DNA of 64,000 nucleotides from Gymnogyps californianus (Eukaryota > Chordata > Aves > Accipitriformes > Cathartidae), in contig NC_059482.1 of the NCBI RefSeq assembly GCF_018139145.2, positions 21,661,332 through 21,725,331 on the forward strand, given 5' to 3'. How positions within the stretch are numbered: position 1 is the first letter of the stretch; every line of letters begins with the position of its first letter. Shown in pieces: positions 51,001-63,000 of the stretch. Both the position numbers and the translations under genes were made by a program. The notes beneath the pieces are model-generated. The model was not told the DNA's origin. It searched no databases and saw nothing but the letters and a program-made list of their open reading frames with translations.

Positions 51001-54000
51001 TTTAGTGGAATGAAAGGAGCCTTCATCGAAACTAAATGACAGAGCTCCAAACTCTTTCGGAGCCTGGATCGCTTGTGGGGGCCCCAGCAGGCTCGTGCTG
51101 AGCAGTACAGGACGACTACTGTGCTTTCTGGGATTGCTGATGGCATTCGTGGTCACTCTCAGTACCTTACCTGACAGCATCTTGTTTGCATTGTATGGAT
51201 TTAGAGACCCCAAATGCTAAATGCTCTTTGCCCTCTTTGCAGCTATCACGAGAGTGCAGAGCAGAGGTCCAGAGAATCCTCCATCAGCGTGCCATGGATG
51301 TGAAGCTGGACCCAGCCCTCCAGGACAAGTGCATGATTGACTTAGGGAAGTGGTGCAGTGAAAAAACGGAGACAGGGCAGGTACTGTACACAGTCACACT
51401 GCTAATTCATTTGCAAAGCTGGAGGGGTGGGAAGGTGTCCTGGTTTCGGCTTGGATAGAGTTAGTTTTCTTCTTAGTAGCTGGTACAGCGCTGTGTTTTG
51501 GATTTAGTGTGAGAATACTGTTGATAACACGCTGATGTTTCAGTTGTTGCTAAGTAGCACTTATCTGAAGTTAAGGATTTTCAGTTTCCCATGCTCTGCC
51601 AGCAAGCAGGTGTGCAAGAAGCTGGGAGGGAGCATGGCCAGGGCAGCTGACCCGAACTAGCCAAAGGGGTATTCCATACCACAGAACGTCATGCCCAGTA
51701 TATAAACTGGGGGGAGTTGGCCGGGAGGGGCGGATCACTGCTCGGGCATCGGTCAGCGGGTGGTGAGCAATTGCATTGTGCATCCCTTGTCTTTTCTCGG
51801 GTTTTATTTCTCTTTTTGGGGGGGGGGGGGTGCGGGGGAGATAAGAATGGTTTAATAACTAAAGTAAAATAAAATATAATACTAACAATAATAATAATTG
51901 TAATGAAAAGGACTATAACAAAAACAGGACAGAAGGGCAAAAAAGGGGACAAAGGGACATTTGTTGTTAGCTGTCTCTTTATAGCTGAGAATATATTAAA
52001 AATGCATGCAGTTTGCAACATAATCTACGCTAGACCGAGAGACAGAGGTGATATGAAGAAGCCTTGCACCTACTGCATGGCTTCAGTAGGTTCAAATGTG
52101 TAGTGGAATGAGAAGGGGGAAGGGGATAGTTAACAAGAAGGACTTTAATGAAGCAACCCCACCCCACCCTGACTCTTATTTGTAATATTCTATTACAAGC
52201 TTGACATTTCCCACATAAACTTTATCCCATTTTTATTTGGCAAATACTGACATGCTTCCTGTGTTTATACAGAACTGAACTAACATCTGCTGCTACTTAA
52301 CAAAGTTTTTCAACAAATACTTTCATGTTAAATTGCTGTGCCCTAGCATAGCTGTAGGGGAGGAGCCATTCAACAGCAGAGGCAGTAGAGCATACACCAT
52401 TGTGTTTTTGAAGTGCCCATCATAGGTTGTAGTTTGGGTAATTAACCTCTCATTAAGGTTATGTGAAGGGCAAATTAAATATGGTATTCCAGAAGTGAAA
52501 GCACATCATGCCACTTTTGAGAACAAGCAGTAACATCCTAGACCAACATTCTCAATCACTACTGCGTGTATGTGTTCCAGGAGTGCCAGTAGAGGAGTGG
52601 GATTAAATGAGACTTAGGACTTTACAAGGAGGAGGGCAGTTTCACATGCGTTACAGTATTTTAAGCCTAAATTTTCAAATTGAGTTCTTGGATCGCACAC
52701 TAAAATGTCTGTTTTTGTAGGAGCTGGAATGCCTTCAGGACCATCTTGATGACTTGGTGCCTGATTGCAGAGACATAGTGGGAAACCTCACTGAGCTGGA
52801 GTCTGAGGTGAGCAGTTTGCAGCCTGGGATGAAAGGAATAGTTGAGCATGTCTAGTTAAGCATGTCACTTTGATAGCGATTGGAAAAAAGTGTGGTTAGA
52901 GTAGCTGCAGAAATGCAGCTCTCTGGGATCAAGCAGAGACCATCCATTCTACCTCGTACAATCTAAGTTTCCATGTGGGGTTCTTGAGGAAGAGAATTGA
53001 ACAGTGGTTCAGGATTTTAGGCTGGTGATGACATTTCTCCTGCTTAAAATCGGTTATGGTACTGAAGCTAAGATTTCTTGCACAGGTAACCCAGTTACCT
53101 GTAGTACAAGTCAAGATACGTCACGGGACTTCGTTTTCGGTCTTGCTTGCAAGTAGTTTTGAGTACCATATTGCAACTTCCCTCCCCTGTCCCAAAAATT
53201 TTGCAAGGAGTAACTGTCAGGTGCATCATTAGAGGTTTTCAGTGAGGTCAGCAGCTTTATTTTATGAAGCTGCATATTTGACTATCTTGCCCCAAACTGT
53301 TCCCTCTATCTCTTAAAATTTACAGTGTACCCTAGGGAAAGCTTCCTTCCAGTGGTTACAAAATGATTTGCTCAAAACTATCGTTAATCTTTAACTCCTG
53401 CCTAGGTGTAAGGTGATTTCTAGTGCTGTAGCATCCAGTTCAGAGAAGGTTGGCTGAAATATCCAAGCAATGAGTTTCTGTGGAGACCAGGCTCTTCCCT
53501 TAAGCTGGAAGGCTTGGCTTGTATTTGCCATGTTGTTGGCAAGAGTGAACCCTAGAATTTCCAGAACTGAAGGGCAAAGCTGTCTGGATTGCATCTTTCA
53601 AAACCCTGTAAACTCGGTTGAGTTTAACTTGTTATCACAGTTTTTTTTTCAGGGTCTTTTTTCTTGTCCATTCACTGTGAAAATGAAATATTGCATGTTT
53701 TCTGCAGGACATTCAAATTGAAGCCTTGCTGATGAGAGCGTGTGAGCCCATTATCCAGACGTTCTGTCATGTGAGTGCTCTGTAACAGTGTGAATATCTT
53801 TGGGGGAAAAAAACACTGTGTGGGAAAGGTTAGAGGTTTTTAGTATTACTTCTTGGTGTACTTGCTACAGTTCAAAAGTAAAATCAGAGGTAAGCAGTTA
53901 TAAAAGTCTTTAATTAAAAAACAACCTTAAAACAAAAATTCTTAGTTCCATCTAGTACTTCTGCTGTTGTGAGAGCCCTAGCACAAAAGCTAGAGGTTTA

Positions 54001-57000
54001 AAGATGAAAATTGCCCTGTAATTGGAAGAATCACTTTTTACAGTGGATTAAAACCTCAACTTTTTTCCTTCCCCCTTGCCCGCAGGCAGTGTGTCTAGCC
54101 ACTCCACTCTGTGCAGCTGCTCAGCATTGCTGAAATAACTTCTTACATTGCTCTGGGATTGAGTAGTTAAATAGCAACGAAGGCACCTAACTGTAATACT
54201 TCATATAAGCATTGAGTCTCTGCAGTATGTTCTCCTGAGTCTGTGTGCATGTGCCTGAGATGATTCTTTTCTGAACTATATCTATAAATATAGTTGTGTG
54301 GTACAGCTCTAGGGTGGTCAGTTAACGGTGAGTGTAAGCTCACAGTAGAGTGTGGGACTGCAAGTTCCATTATTTCCTGGTCACAGTGGGCTAAAGGAGC
54401 ATAAAAATCATGACTTGTAAGAGTAGCTCATTTTTAAGCCTTTCATCTCTTCTTCAGGAGGTTGCAGATAACCAGATTGATTCTGGGGACCTGATGGAGT
54501 GTCTAATACAGAACAAACACCAGAAGGAAATGAATGAAAAATGTGCGATCGGAGTTACTCATTTCCAGTTGGTAAGCAGCGCTCTTCTCTGCTATCAATG
54601 GAAGCCTGTTCTGTTTGTTGAGGGTGTTGACAGGAATTAGCTAATTATAAAACGCCTCCTTCTTTGAGATTGATTTCCCACTGTATTTAAAGTGCTCTTG
54701 TGAATTCAGACAGTTGTACTCACATGCCTGGTCATAAATGGTCACTTCTGGAGATGATTTATTTTCAGGCCCTTCTTCCTTCCTGGCGTATGGTAGATAG
54801 GGTCCCAGCTTCTTCAGCAGTGCAGCGTCCCCCTTGCTTCCCCATTAATAAGTTGTGGACAAAAGCATTTGCTGATTGTATGATTCAACAAGTGTTCTTT
54901 TGGGCAGCACTTTTCATTTTTTTTTCCTCCAGGTGACCAAAGGGGTTTTTTCCTCATTTCTCTCTTGCAGGTTCAAATGAAAGATTTTAGGTTCTCATAC
55001 AAGTTTAAAATGGCTTGCAAGGAGGATGTGCTGAAACTTTGCCCCAACATCAAAAAAAAGTATGTAGCACCTGACCAAACAGCAATCTGATTGTATAAAT
55101 ATATAATAAAGTTACAGGATATTTCATGATCGGACAGAAAAAGCTGGGCTTCCTTTAAAGGCTGATTATTTTGTGTGTGTTAGTGACTGCATTCTGCACA
55201 TGCTTAAGGTAGAGGCATTGCCTGCCTCTTTAAAATTTCTTTTGCTTTATTCTTGCATACAAGCTTGTCCTCTTTATTCTTTGTGCTCTGAAAATAGCTA
55301 ATGATTACGATTAGTGGACTGCATGTCCTGGGATGTTTTATATCCTTGCTAGATTCATCGTCTTCTAAGATGCAGGCTACCGTTGTTCCAGTTGCTGATC
55401 TGGGAAGGGAAAATATCCCACTTGTCTTAGCTGGTTTATTCATTTTGGTATAAGGGGGTTTTTTTATGGCCTACTGCAATGACGTAAGGCTAAATTACAC
55501 CCAAGGTCAATCCTGTTCGTGGATAGCAAGACTATTTGCATTTTATGATATAAATGCCCTTCCCATAATGCAAAAGGATTGCTTGTAATGCCATGTAGGT
55601 ATTCACCTTCATCTGTTTCTGAGATGAAGCTTTTCTAAAGTGCTCACATGACTGAAGAGCACAGGTCTTGCTGGGCAGGAGTGTGGTGGGATTTTGAATA
55701 TCTTCCTGTCTGCTGATCTAGACTCCAATTAGATAGCATCAGATTTAGCTTTTAACTGTGATCCAGTTACTCTACATAGAGCTGTACCCAGGCTAGAAGT
55801 AAGCACAGATGCACAAGGACTCTATGTTGTGTTTGGGTTCTTGGAGTCGGTTTCTCTGATGTGGTGATCCAACACCAATCTTGGCTGGTCTAAGTGAAGG
55901 GTATGTGAGTAAAAAGCTGTTTTCTTTTCTGCAGGGTGGATGTAGTGATCTGTCTGAGCACAACTGTGCGCAATGATACTTTGCAGGATGCCAAGGAGCA
56001 CAGGGTCTCTCTGAAGTGCCGCAAACAGCTGCGTGTTGAGGAGCTAGAGATGGTAAACATGCATGAAACTCTTGATCTGCCCGCTCTTCTAGCGAGGTCC
56101 TTCAATTAAAGCTTCCTCATTTGTCCACCCTGGAAAAAAAGGAAGCTCATTTGTAAGATGTATCTAATTTATTTTTTCCACTCTTCTTACAACACGAGGC
56201 TCAATTGCCCTTCACGGTGAAAGTAATGATTGTCTACTTTTAATGCTTTAAATATAGTGTCATGAAGGCTAAGGCAAGCTAAATGGTCATTGGAATTTCA
56301 GCTAGAAGTGATTATGTTTAGTGTTAGATAGCAATGTGCTACACATGCTGATGTCCTTGAAGTCCTCTAGGAGAGAATAAAAGCGTCATTTTACAGACTG
56401 AGGAAACAAGCACAGATGAAGCAACTTGACTCCAGCTGCTCTAAGTTGCTCAGTGGATAAATAGGAGTAGCATTTGTTCTGGTAGGCAAGGCTGCCTCTC
56501 AGCTTCCTGCTGCAGTGCTTGCAGAACTAAACTCTTAAGGTCTTTGTCCAGTAGATATTGTTTGAGTGTTAAAGCTTCACCTTAAGTAGGCCCATATCAG
56601 AAGAGGCAGCGCTTTTGCCTTTGTATGGAAGAATTCACATGCTGGGCATCACTAAAAGCAGGAAACTTCATTCACATCCTCCAGATCACCCAATAGATGG
56701 GTGGCTATTGATATGTCCTTTAGCTTTCACATGAAAAGATTTTAGTTGTCTTGGACAAACTGGTTTAAGCCCTTTCTTCAGTGTAAAAAGCCAACTGATC
56801 CACTGCATGGATTTGCAAAGTTGATTTCCCACTAACACCACTTCTCACACCCAAGACTCTTAAATTCAAAGAAACTGACCTGCCTGTTGTGAGAGTTGCT
56901 TGCTTTTTGTGAGTAGAGGGCTCTAGTTAATAGATTAACAAAGTAAAATAGTCTTTAGAGTCCTACTTAAAAGTTTATATTGTAATTTATCCTGCAGACC

Positions 57001-60000
57001 GAGGATATCAGACTTGAACCAGAACTGTATGAGGCTTGTAAAAGTGACATCAAGAATTACTGCCAAAACGTGCCCTATGGCAATGCTCAGGTAATGGATT
57101 TTATTAATAATTTACAATTTAATTTGTACTTTCATTTCAGAAAACTTTTGAAGAACACTTTTGCCACCTGTGAGTGCAGCTTTAGATTTTCATTTTGATA
57201 TCACTGAAATCTTTTGGCAGTATTTTGGAACATTAAATTTTTTTTTTCCCACTGGTTTACAAGCACTAATACTGGGTGAATGCAGTGAGCACTTCATTCT
57301 TCAGTTAATGCTAGTTTTGAGCTATTAGCAGCTGGTTACTGCAAATGTTGCTGGAGATTTCTTAAGCATAATGTCTGCAAGATGAGGTTTGGGGTTTTGG
57401 AGTAAGTCCCGGTGACCCTCTTCATCTCATTAAATCTTTGTGAGAAAAGATGAGCTTAAAGCAAGTCCTGGAAATAAGCATTGGTAATGACTTTTGATAA
57501 AATCTGGGCATTGGGAACTTAACTGCACAGATCAGGTGAAGATAGCCATTAGGGGAACACATAGCTGTGCGTTTTGAGCAGCATATGTCAGAATGATATC
57601 AACAATGTGTCCGTTATGGTTGTAATACTGTGTTGTAGATTATTGAATGCTTGAAAGAAATCAAGAAGCAGTTGAGTACCCGGTGCCACCAGAAGGTGTT
57701 TAAACTGCAGGAGACAGAGATGATGGATCCAGAACTGGACTACACGCTCATGAGGGTCTGCAAGCAGATGATCAAGGTAATGGTAGCGTGCTGATTTAAG
57801 AGGGTGAGGTTGGGATATAAGAGCTCTGTTGATTTTGAGCTTCCCATAAAGGCTTGTTACAAGACTACTGTGTTGTTTCAGAAGTATGATTGCTTTTTTG
57901 CAAAGTAATCCGTTTCTTAACTCTGAATCAGGCTGAGGTTTCTTCAGGGCTCTTCTCTTTCAACTTTACTTCCTCCAAATATCTGATCAAAGCCTGTGCA
58001 CTAGTAAATTTGTCTTCCCAACTGCCAGCACAATTGAGGAGGAAGTCTGTGCTGAGGCTTCTAATACAGTTTTCATCCAGTTGGGTTTGGATTTGGATTG
58101 GCTTTTAGCAAAGGTGAAGAAGTTATGATTACAGAGAGGAGCAACATCTTCAGTTTCCTGCTGACCTGGTGCACACAGACTTTCATCAAACTGATAAAGC
58201 AGGCGAAATCATGCAAAACTTAAAATTAGAAATGCTGGCTTAAAGTGGTACCACGTGGAAAGCAGCAGTGAATGTTAATACAAGGCACTCTTGCACAGTA
58301 GCCAGAATTGCAGACCCTGCAACACTAGTATGTGTGGTCTGTATGCAGTACCCTGGCTCCATACGGTGGCCGAAGCAGAACATCTTGGGAATTTATTGCT
58401 CTCCAGTACAGACTTATGCTTTTGAAAAAAGACCTGTAATCTCACCAAAATGGTGAGGATTAGAAAGTGCGACAGCCTTATCTTACACCCACAGAATTAG
58501 TTTCTGACAAAAGAAATTAGTACCTTGGTCTGAATTTTGGGTAAGCTGGTTCACTTTTGACTATCTAACTCAGGGCAGGAACGGGCAAATTAGTATCAGT
58601 GAACTGTTCTCTGCTTTCTCGTTCTGTGTGGTCTTACTTTGTCCTGAGTGTTACTAATGAAGTCTTTACCTGTCACTTTGTCCAGCCAGCATTTATGCAG
58701 AACAGCGATATGTGTATAGACTTAAAAGATTCCCTTTTTAGTTTCCAAAATAAAGGGGAGCAAAAGTAGTTGGGTATGAGACCTAATCTGGTGAGTATTT
58801 CTTGCAAAGTGTACTGTAACTTAAGAATAGAAAATAAAGGCAAATTGCTTTTGATACTGCCAACACAAGCTGGAGCCTAGAAGCCAGTCAAGACTGTACG
58901 GCTTAGTGCTTACTCCGTAAGCGGAGATATTCATGCCCATAGTCAATTTAGAGAGTAGCACTGTTCTTTTTAACAGGAGGTGTTGGGGGCTAGGGAGTGT
59001 GTCTGTATACCTCTGGGTTGGGCAGGTGGTTATTCTCTTCCATGAATATAGCTGGGGTTTTTTTCAAGTGCTTAGTGATGGAACTTGGGTTTTTTGGGTT
59101 TTTTTTGTAGCGGTTTTGTCCAGAAGCAGACTCAAAAAATATGTTGCAGTGTTTGAAACAAAACAAGAACAGTGAAGTGATGGATCCTAAATGCAAGCAG
59201 ATGATTACCAAGCGCCAGATTACACAGAACACAGGTATCGTCTTCTGAAAAAAACTTCACTTGCCTGCCTGAGCTGTTGAGTGGTCTGCATGGCTGAAAG
59301 AATATTTGCTTTGTTTTATTCTCCTTCCTGGTTGTCAGTGCACACACTGACTTTATTCAGTCAAATTCTTGAGGGTCAGCATGCGTTATTGGATCCACTT
59401 TATTCCTGAAGGTCTTACCTCACAAGTTAGTATTTTTTCACAACAGAATTTTATTTTTCCACAGAATTAAATTTATTGGTGGTACGATGTCATCCAGGAA
59501 ATTTCTGTCAAATCTCTTTTGCAGTGTTATGTTCTGTAATCTGAAGAGATGTGTACTCTAATGAAGTTCTGTCGTCTTTCCCGGTTAGATTACCGCTTAA
59601 ATCCAGTGCTCAGGAAGGCCTGCAAAGCAGACATACCGAAATTCTGCCAAAATATCCTGAATAGGGCCAAGGATGATACAGAGTTGGAAGGGCAAGTCAT
59701 CTCATGCCTGAAGTTGAAGTATGCAGATCAGGTGAGTAGAGCTGGTGCATGCAAATGAGAGACTGTGCTGAGCAACACTCACTGAATAACAAATCAAACT
59801 TGGGCTTGTGGTGTGTTCAATGTATGTAACAGGCTGTACATAAATGAGGTTTTTATGCTCCTATACAAGTATTACAGAATACACAGGTTAAAATGCAAGG
59901 TGATTGATTTCTGAAAATAAAGGTCATTGAGTAGGTTAATGACTTTCTCCGCTTAATAGCGTCTCTCTCCAGACTGCGAGGACCAAATTCGAGTGATAAT

Positions 60001-63000
60001 CCAGGAATCGGCTCTTGATTATCGGCTGGATCCCCAACTTCAGATGCACTGTTCTGATGAGGTAGGAGAATTAGCTCCGCAGCTACTTTTTCAGGATGAA
60101 AACTCCCTTCATGTTTCATGAAGTCCCTTCATGTAACAGATTTTTGTTTCTTAAAACATGAACTCTCCTGGTAATTAAAAGAAACAAAAAACCCCCCTTT
60201 GAACTGCTTCTAGCTAGCCAGGTTCTCTGCTTGTGACTTTTGTCCAGTGTGCAAGAATTGCAGTTTCCTGTGCAGTGCTAATATGAAGTTAATTTTTTCA
60301 TCTGGGTTCTCATCAGTATTTGTGACTACAGAAAAATACTGCTTTGCTGATGTAAAAAAAAGTCTGTTAGTTGTCTGGTCTTGTCAGCCTTAACTGGAAT
60401 ACAGTCAGATCTCCGAGCTTTCACTTTGGATAGCCGAATCAGCCATGCCTCAAGTATTGCTTATTTCATATCTTAACATTATTTCCATGCTGTTTTCCTC
60501 CCTGCCTTCCTCCTCAGTACAGCAATATTGACTTCTTGCTGTTGGGTTTCAAAGGGTATGCATATTGCATGAGCCAGGCTGCATTTGGCTCTGGGGATTC
60601 TGCGGGGGAAAGTATCTCATCATGCCTTCTCTAGCTGTGCCCTGTGATGAACTAATGTATTGAGATATAAATGTGCTAAAAGGCAGAACGATTGTTGTGA
60701 TCTACTTATGTTAAAATACCTTTTTCAAAATAGATTTCCAGCTTGTGTGCAGAAGAAGCAGCAGCTCAGGAGCAGACTGGGCAGGTGGAAGAATGTCTGA
60801 AAGTGAATCTGCTGAAAATAAAAACTGAAATGTGCAAGAAGGTAAAGGAAGTAAATTGAATGTGCTCTAAAAGGCATCCCATCCCTGCAGAAGTCTGTGA
60901 TTTTTCCAGATCACAGCCCAGGCCATGTTCTAGCTAGTATGAAGCCAGAGCTCTGCAAATTTCCGTACACATCTCAGTTCTGGCCTGCAGCGATTCAATT
61001 CCATTTCAATTTGCCAGTGAAAATTGTGCCGACAATGCCTCCTTTGCAATTCCGGGCTTGGATCCTTTCTTGATTATGGTTGCCAAAGTTTCTTGTTACT
61101 AATCTGTTTTCTGTTGCTGTCTCCGTTGCAGGCTTCCTGAGTGCTGGGTATGGCCTAGGCACTGGCTATGATCAAGGGCTGTATGAATTGCCCCATGGCT
61201 ATGGCACCTTACTTCAGTTAGAACTGAAATAACCCTGGCATATTGACTTTGTATTTTAGATTAATATGGGTATTTTAGTGAACATAACTACGGTAACCCT
61301 TAAAAACCAGCCTAATCTTAATCCAGCCTAAACCATCATTCATAGCCTCATCCAGGGACAGTGAAGTTTTTTCTCATGATCCTGGATTTAAAAAGATGAT
61401 GCACCTTTCGGAAACATTGAGCAGTATGAATTTTGTTCTCTTTCCTTTTTTTTTTTTTTTGAGATGTACTTTTAATTTCCCCCTCCCCAGGAAGTGCTCA
61501 ACATGCTGAAGGAAAGCAAAGCAGATATATTTGTTGACCCAGTGCTCCACACAGCCTGTGCCCTAGACATCAAACACCACTGTGCTGCCATTCCACCAGG
61601 GAGAGGACGCCGTAAGTGCTCGTGCTTTTCTCGTATCACCTCTGTCCTGAGCGCCTTAAGCTCCATTTTCTTACCAGCATTATCTTCAGTACAAGGTATT
61701 TCCACCAGCCCTTTGCAGATAATAAGGTGGAACAGCTGCAGAGGTGGTAGATGCCACTAGAAGATAGGTATCAAGAAGTCCTTCCTTGTGTCCAAGGCAG
61801 GACCTGTTCTTCAATCCTGATATAATATCCTTGCAGCCTTATCTGCAAATTTAATGAGTCTTATGTTCCATCATTCGTATGATTACTGATGATAGTGTGT
61901 GATACCAGATCCGTAACCCTTCTATGAAATCCCTCGGTTAATTCCCATTGAAAATGAGCTCTTAATACACATGGACTGAAGTACATGGACTCATTTTTCA
62001 GTGAGGCTTATCTCCCACCCTGTATCAGCTTCACACAAGATACAGCTCCCAAGGTTACTTGTGACAATGTTATATCAGACCGTATCAAAAGCTTCCCTAG
62101 AACTAAGCTGCTTCTCTTACAGAAGCAAATCAGTTTGGTTTCACAAGATTCATTCTTAGCTAATCCCCTTGGTCCTTCTGTCTTTGTGTCAGTCTTTGTT
62201 CATGGTTGGTTTCTTTGTTTCAGTATTTTTGACAGATAAAATTAAACTGAAGTCCTTTGATTTTTTTTTTTCCCTTCTCTGCTTAAACATACCAGTTTTT
62301 TCTTTTCCAGTATTACAGAGGGTAGGTAATCTTTACCACACTTTCTAAGTTCACATAGCAGCTAAAGGCTTTGAGACTTCATCAACTGTTCCAAGTCTTC
62401 CAAGACTGAGTTCAGCAGGTTCACACCACTTGAAACATCATCTGTTTAAGTATTTCCTAACCCGTTCTTTTCCTGTTTGAGGTCAAGCTCTTGCACTTTG
62501 TTACTGCTATTACGTTAGCTAGCTGGATAGTATGTATGGCTGTTTAAGGAAAGCTAGTGGGGAAAAAAAAGTTCTGAACTTTCCCATCTTTCTGAGTTTA
62601 TCTGCCATTAAAAATAGCAGCCAAGTATTTTCCTGATCGTTATCTTTCGTGCTGGTTACTGGATGCCTTTGTGAAATTCTGGATATCCTTTATTCCTGTT
62701 TTGTCATAATTCTTTTGATGTGTGTTCTGACGTGTTTGCACTGAAGGTATGCAGAAGTCGGTAGCTTAGAGAGGGATGTGCCTCTGAGTGTTTGAACTGA
62801 CAATTGTGTTTAAAAAGTCTGGAGTTAGTTTAAAGTTTGCAGCCTGTTTGCTATGAACAAAATAACTCTTCACTGCAAAGCAGAAAGCATCCAATTAGGG
62901 ATTATTCAAGTAAGACAGCATAAGTATAAAATACAAAATTTTATGTCAGTGTCTCATATGAGCATGTAAAAGAGCTTATGGGTTAGCCAAGCCACTCCGT

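Larger units (their letters stand above)
51381..52720 (+). other. GLG1: GLG1 intron 12, host of a solo LTR
   Basis: 1340 bp, of which 496 bp is a solo LTR (51436-51931) with target-site duplications. The remaining 3' part (51937-52720) has a C-rich stretch near 52150-52170 and otherwise nothing I recognise. Without the LTR and one duplication the ancestral intron would have been roughly 840 bp. Confidence 0.85.
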
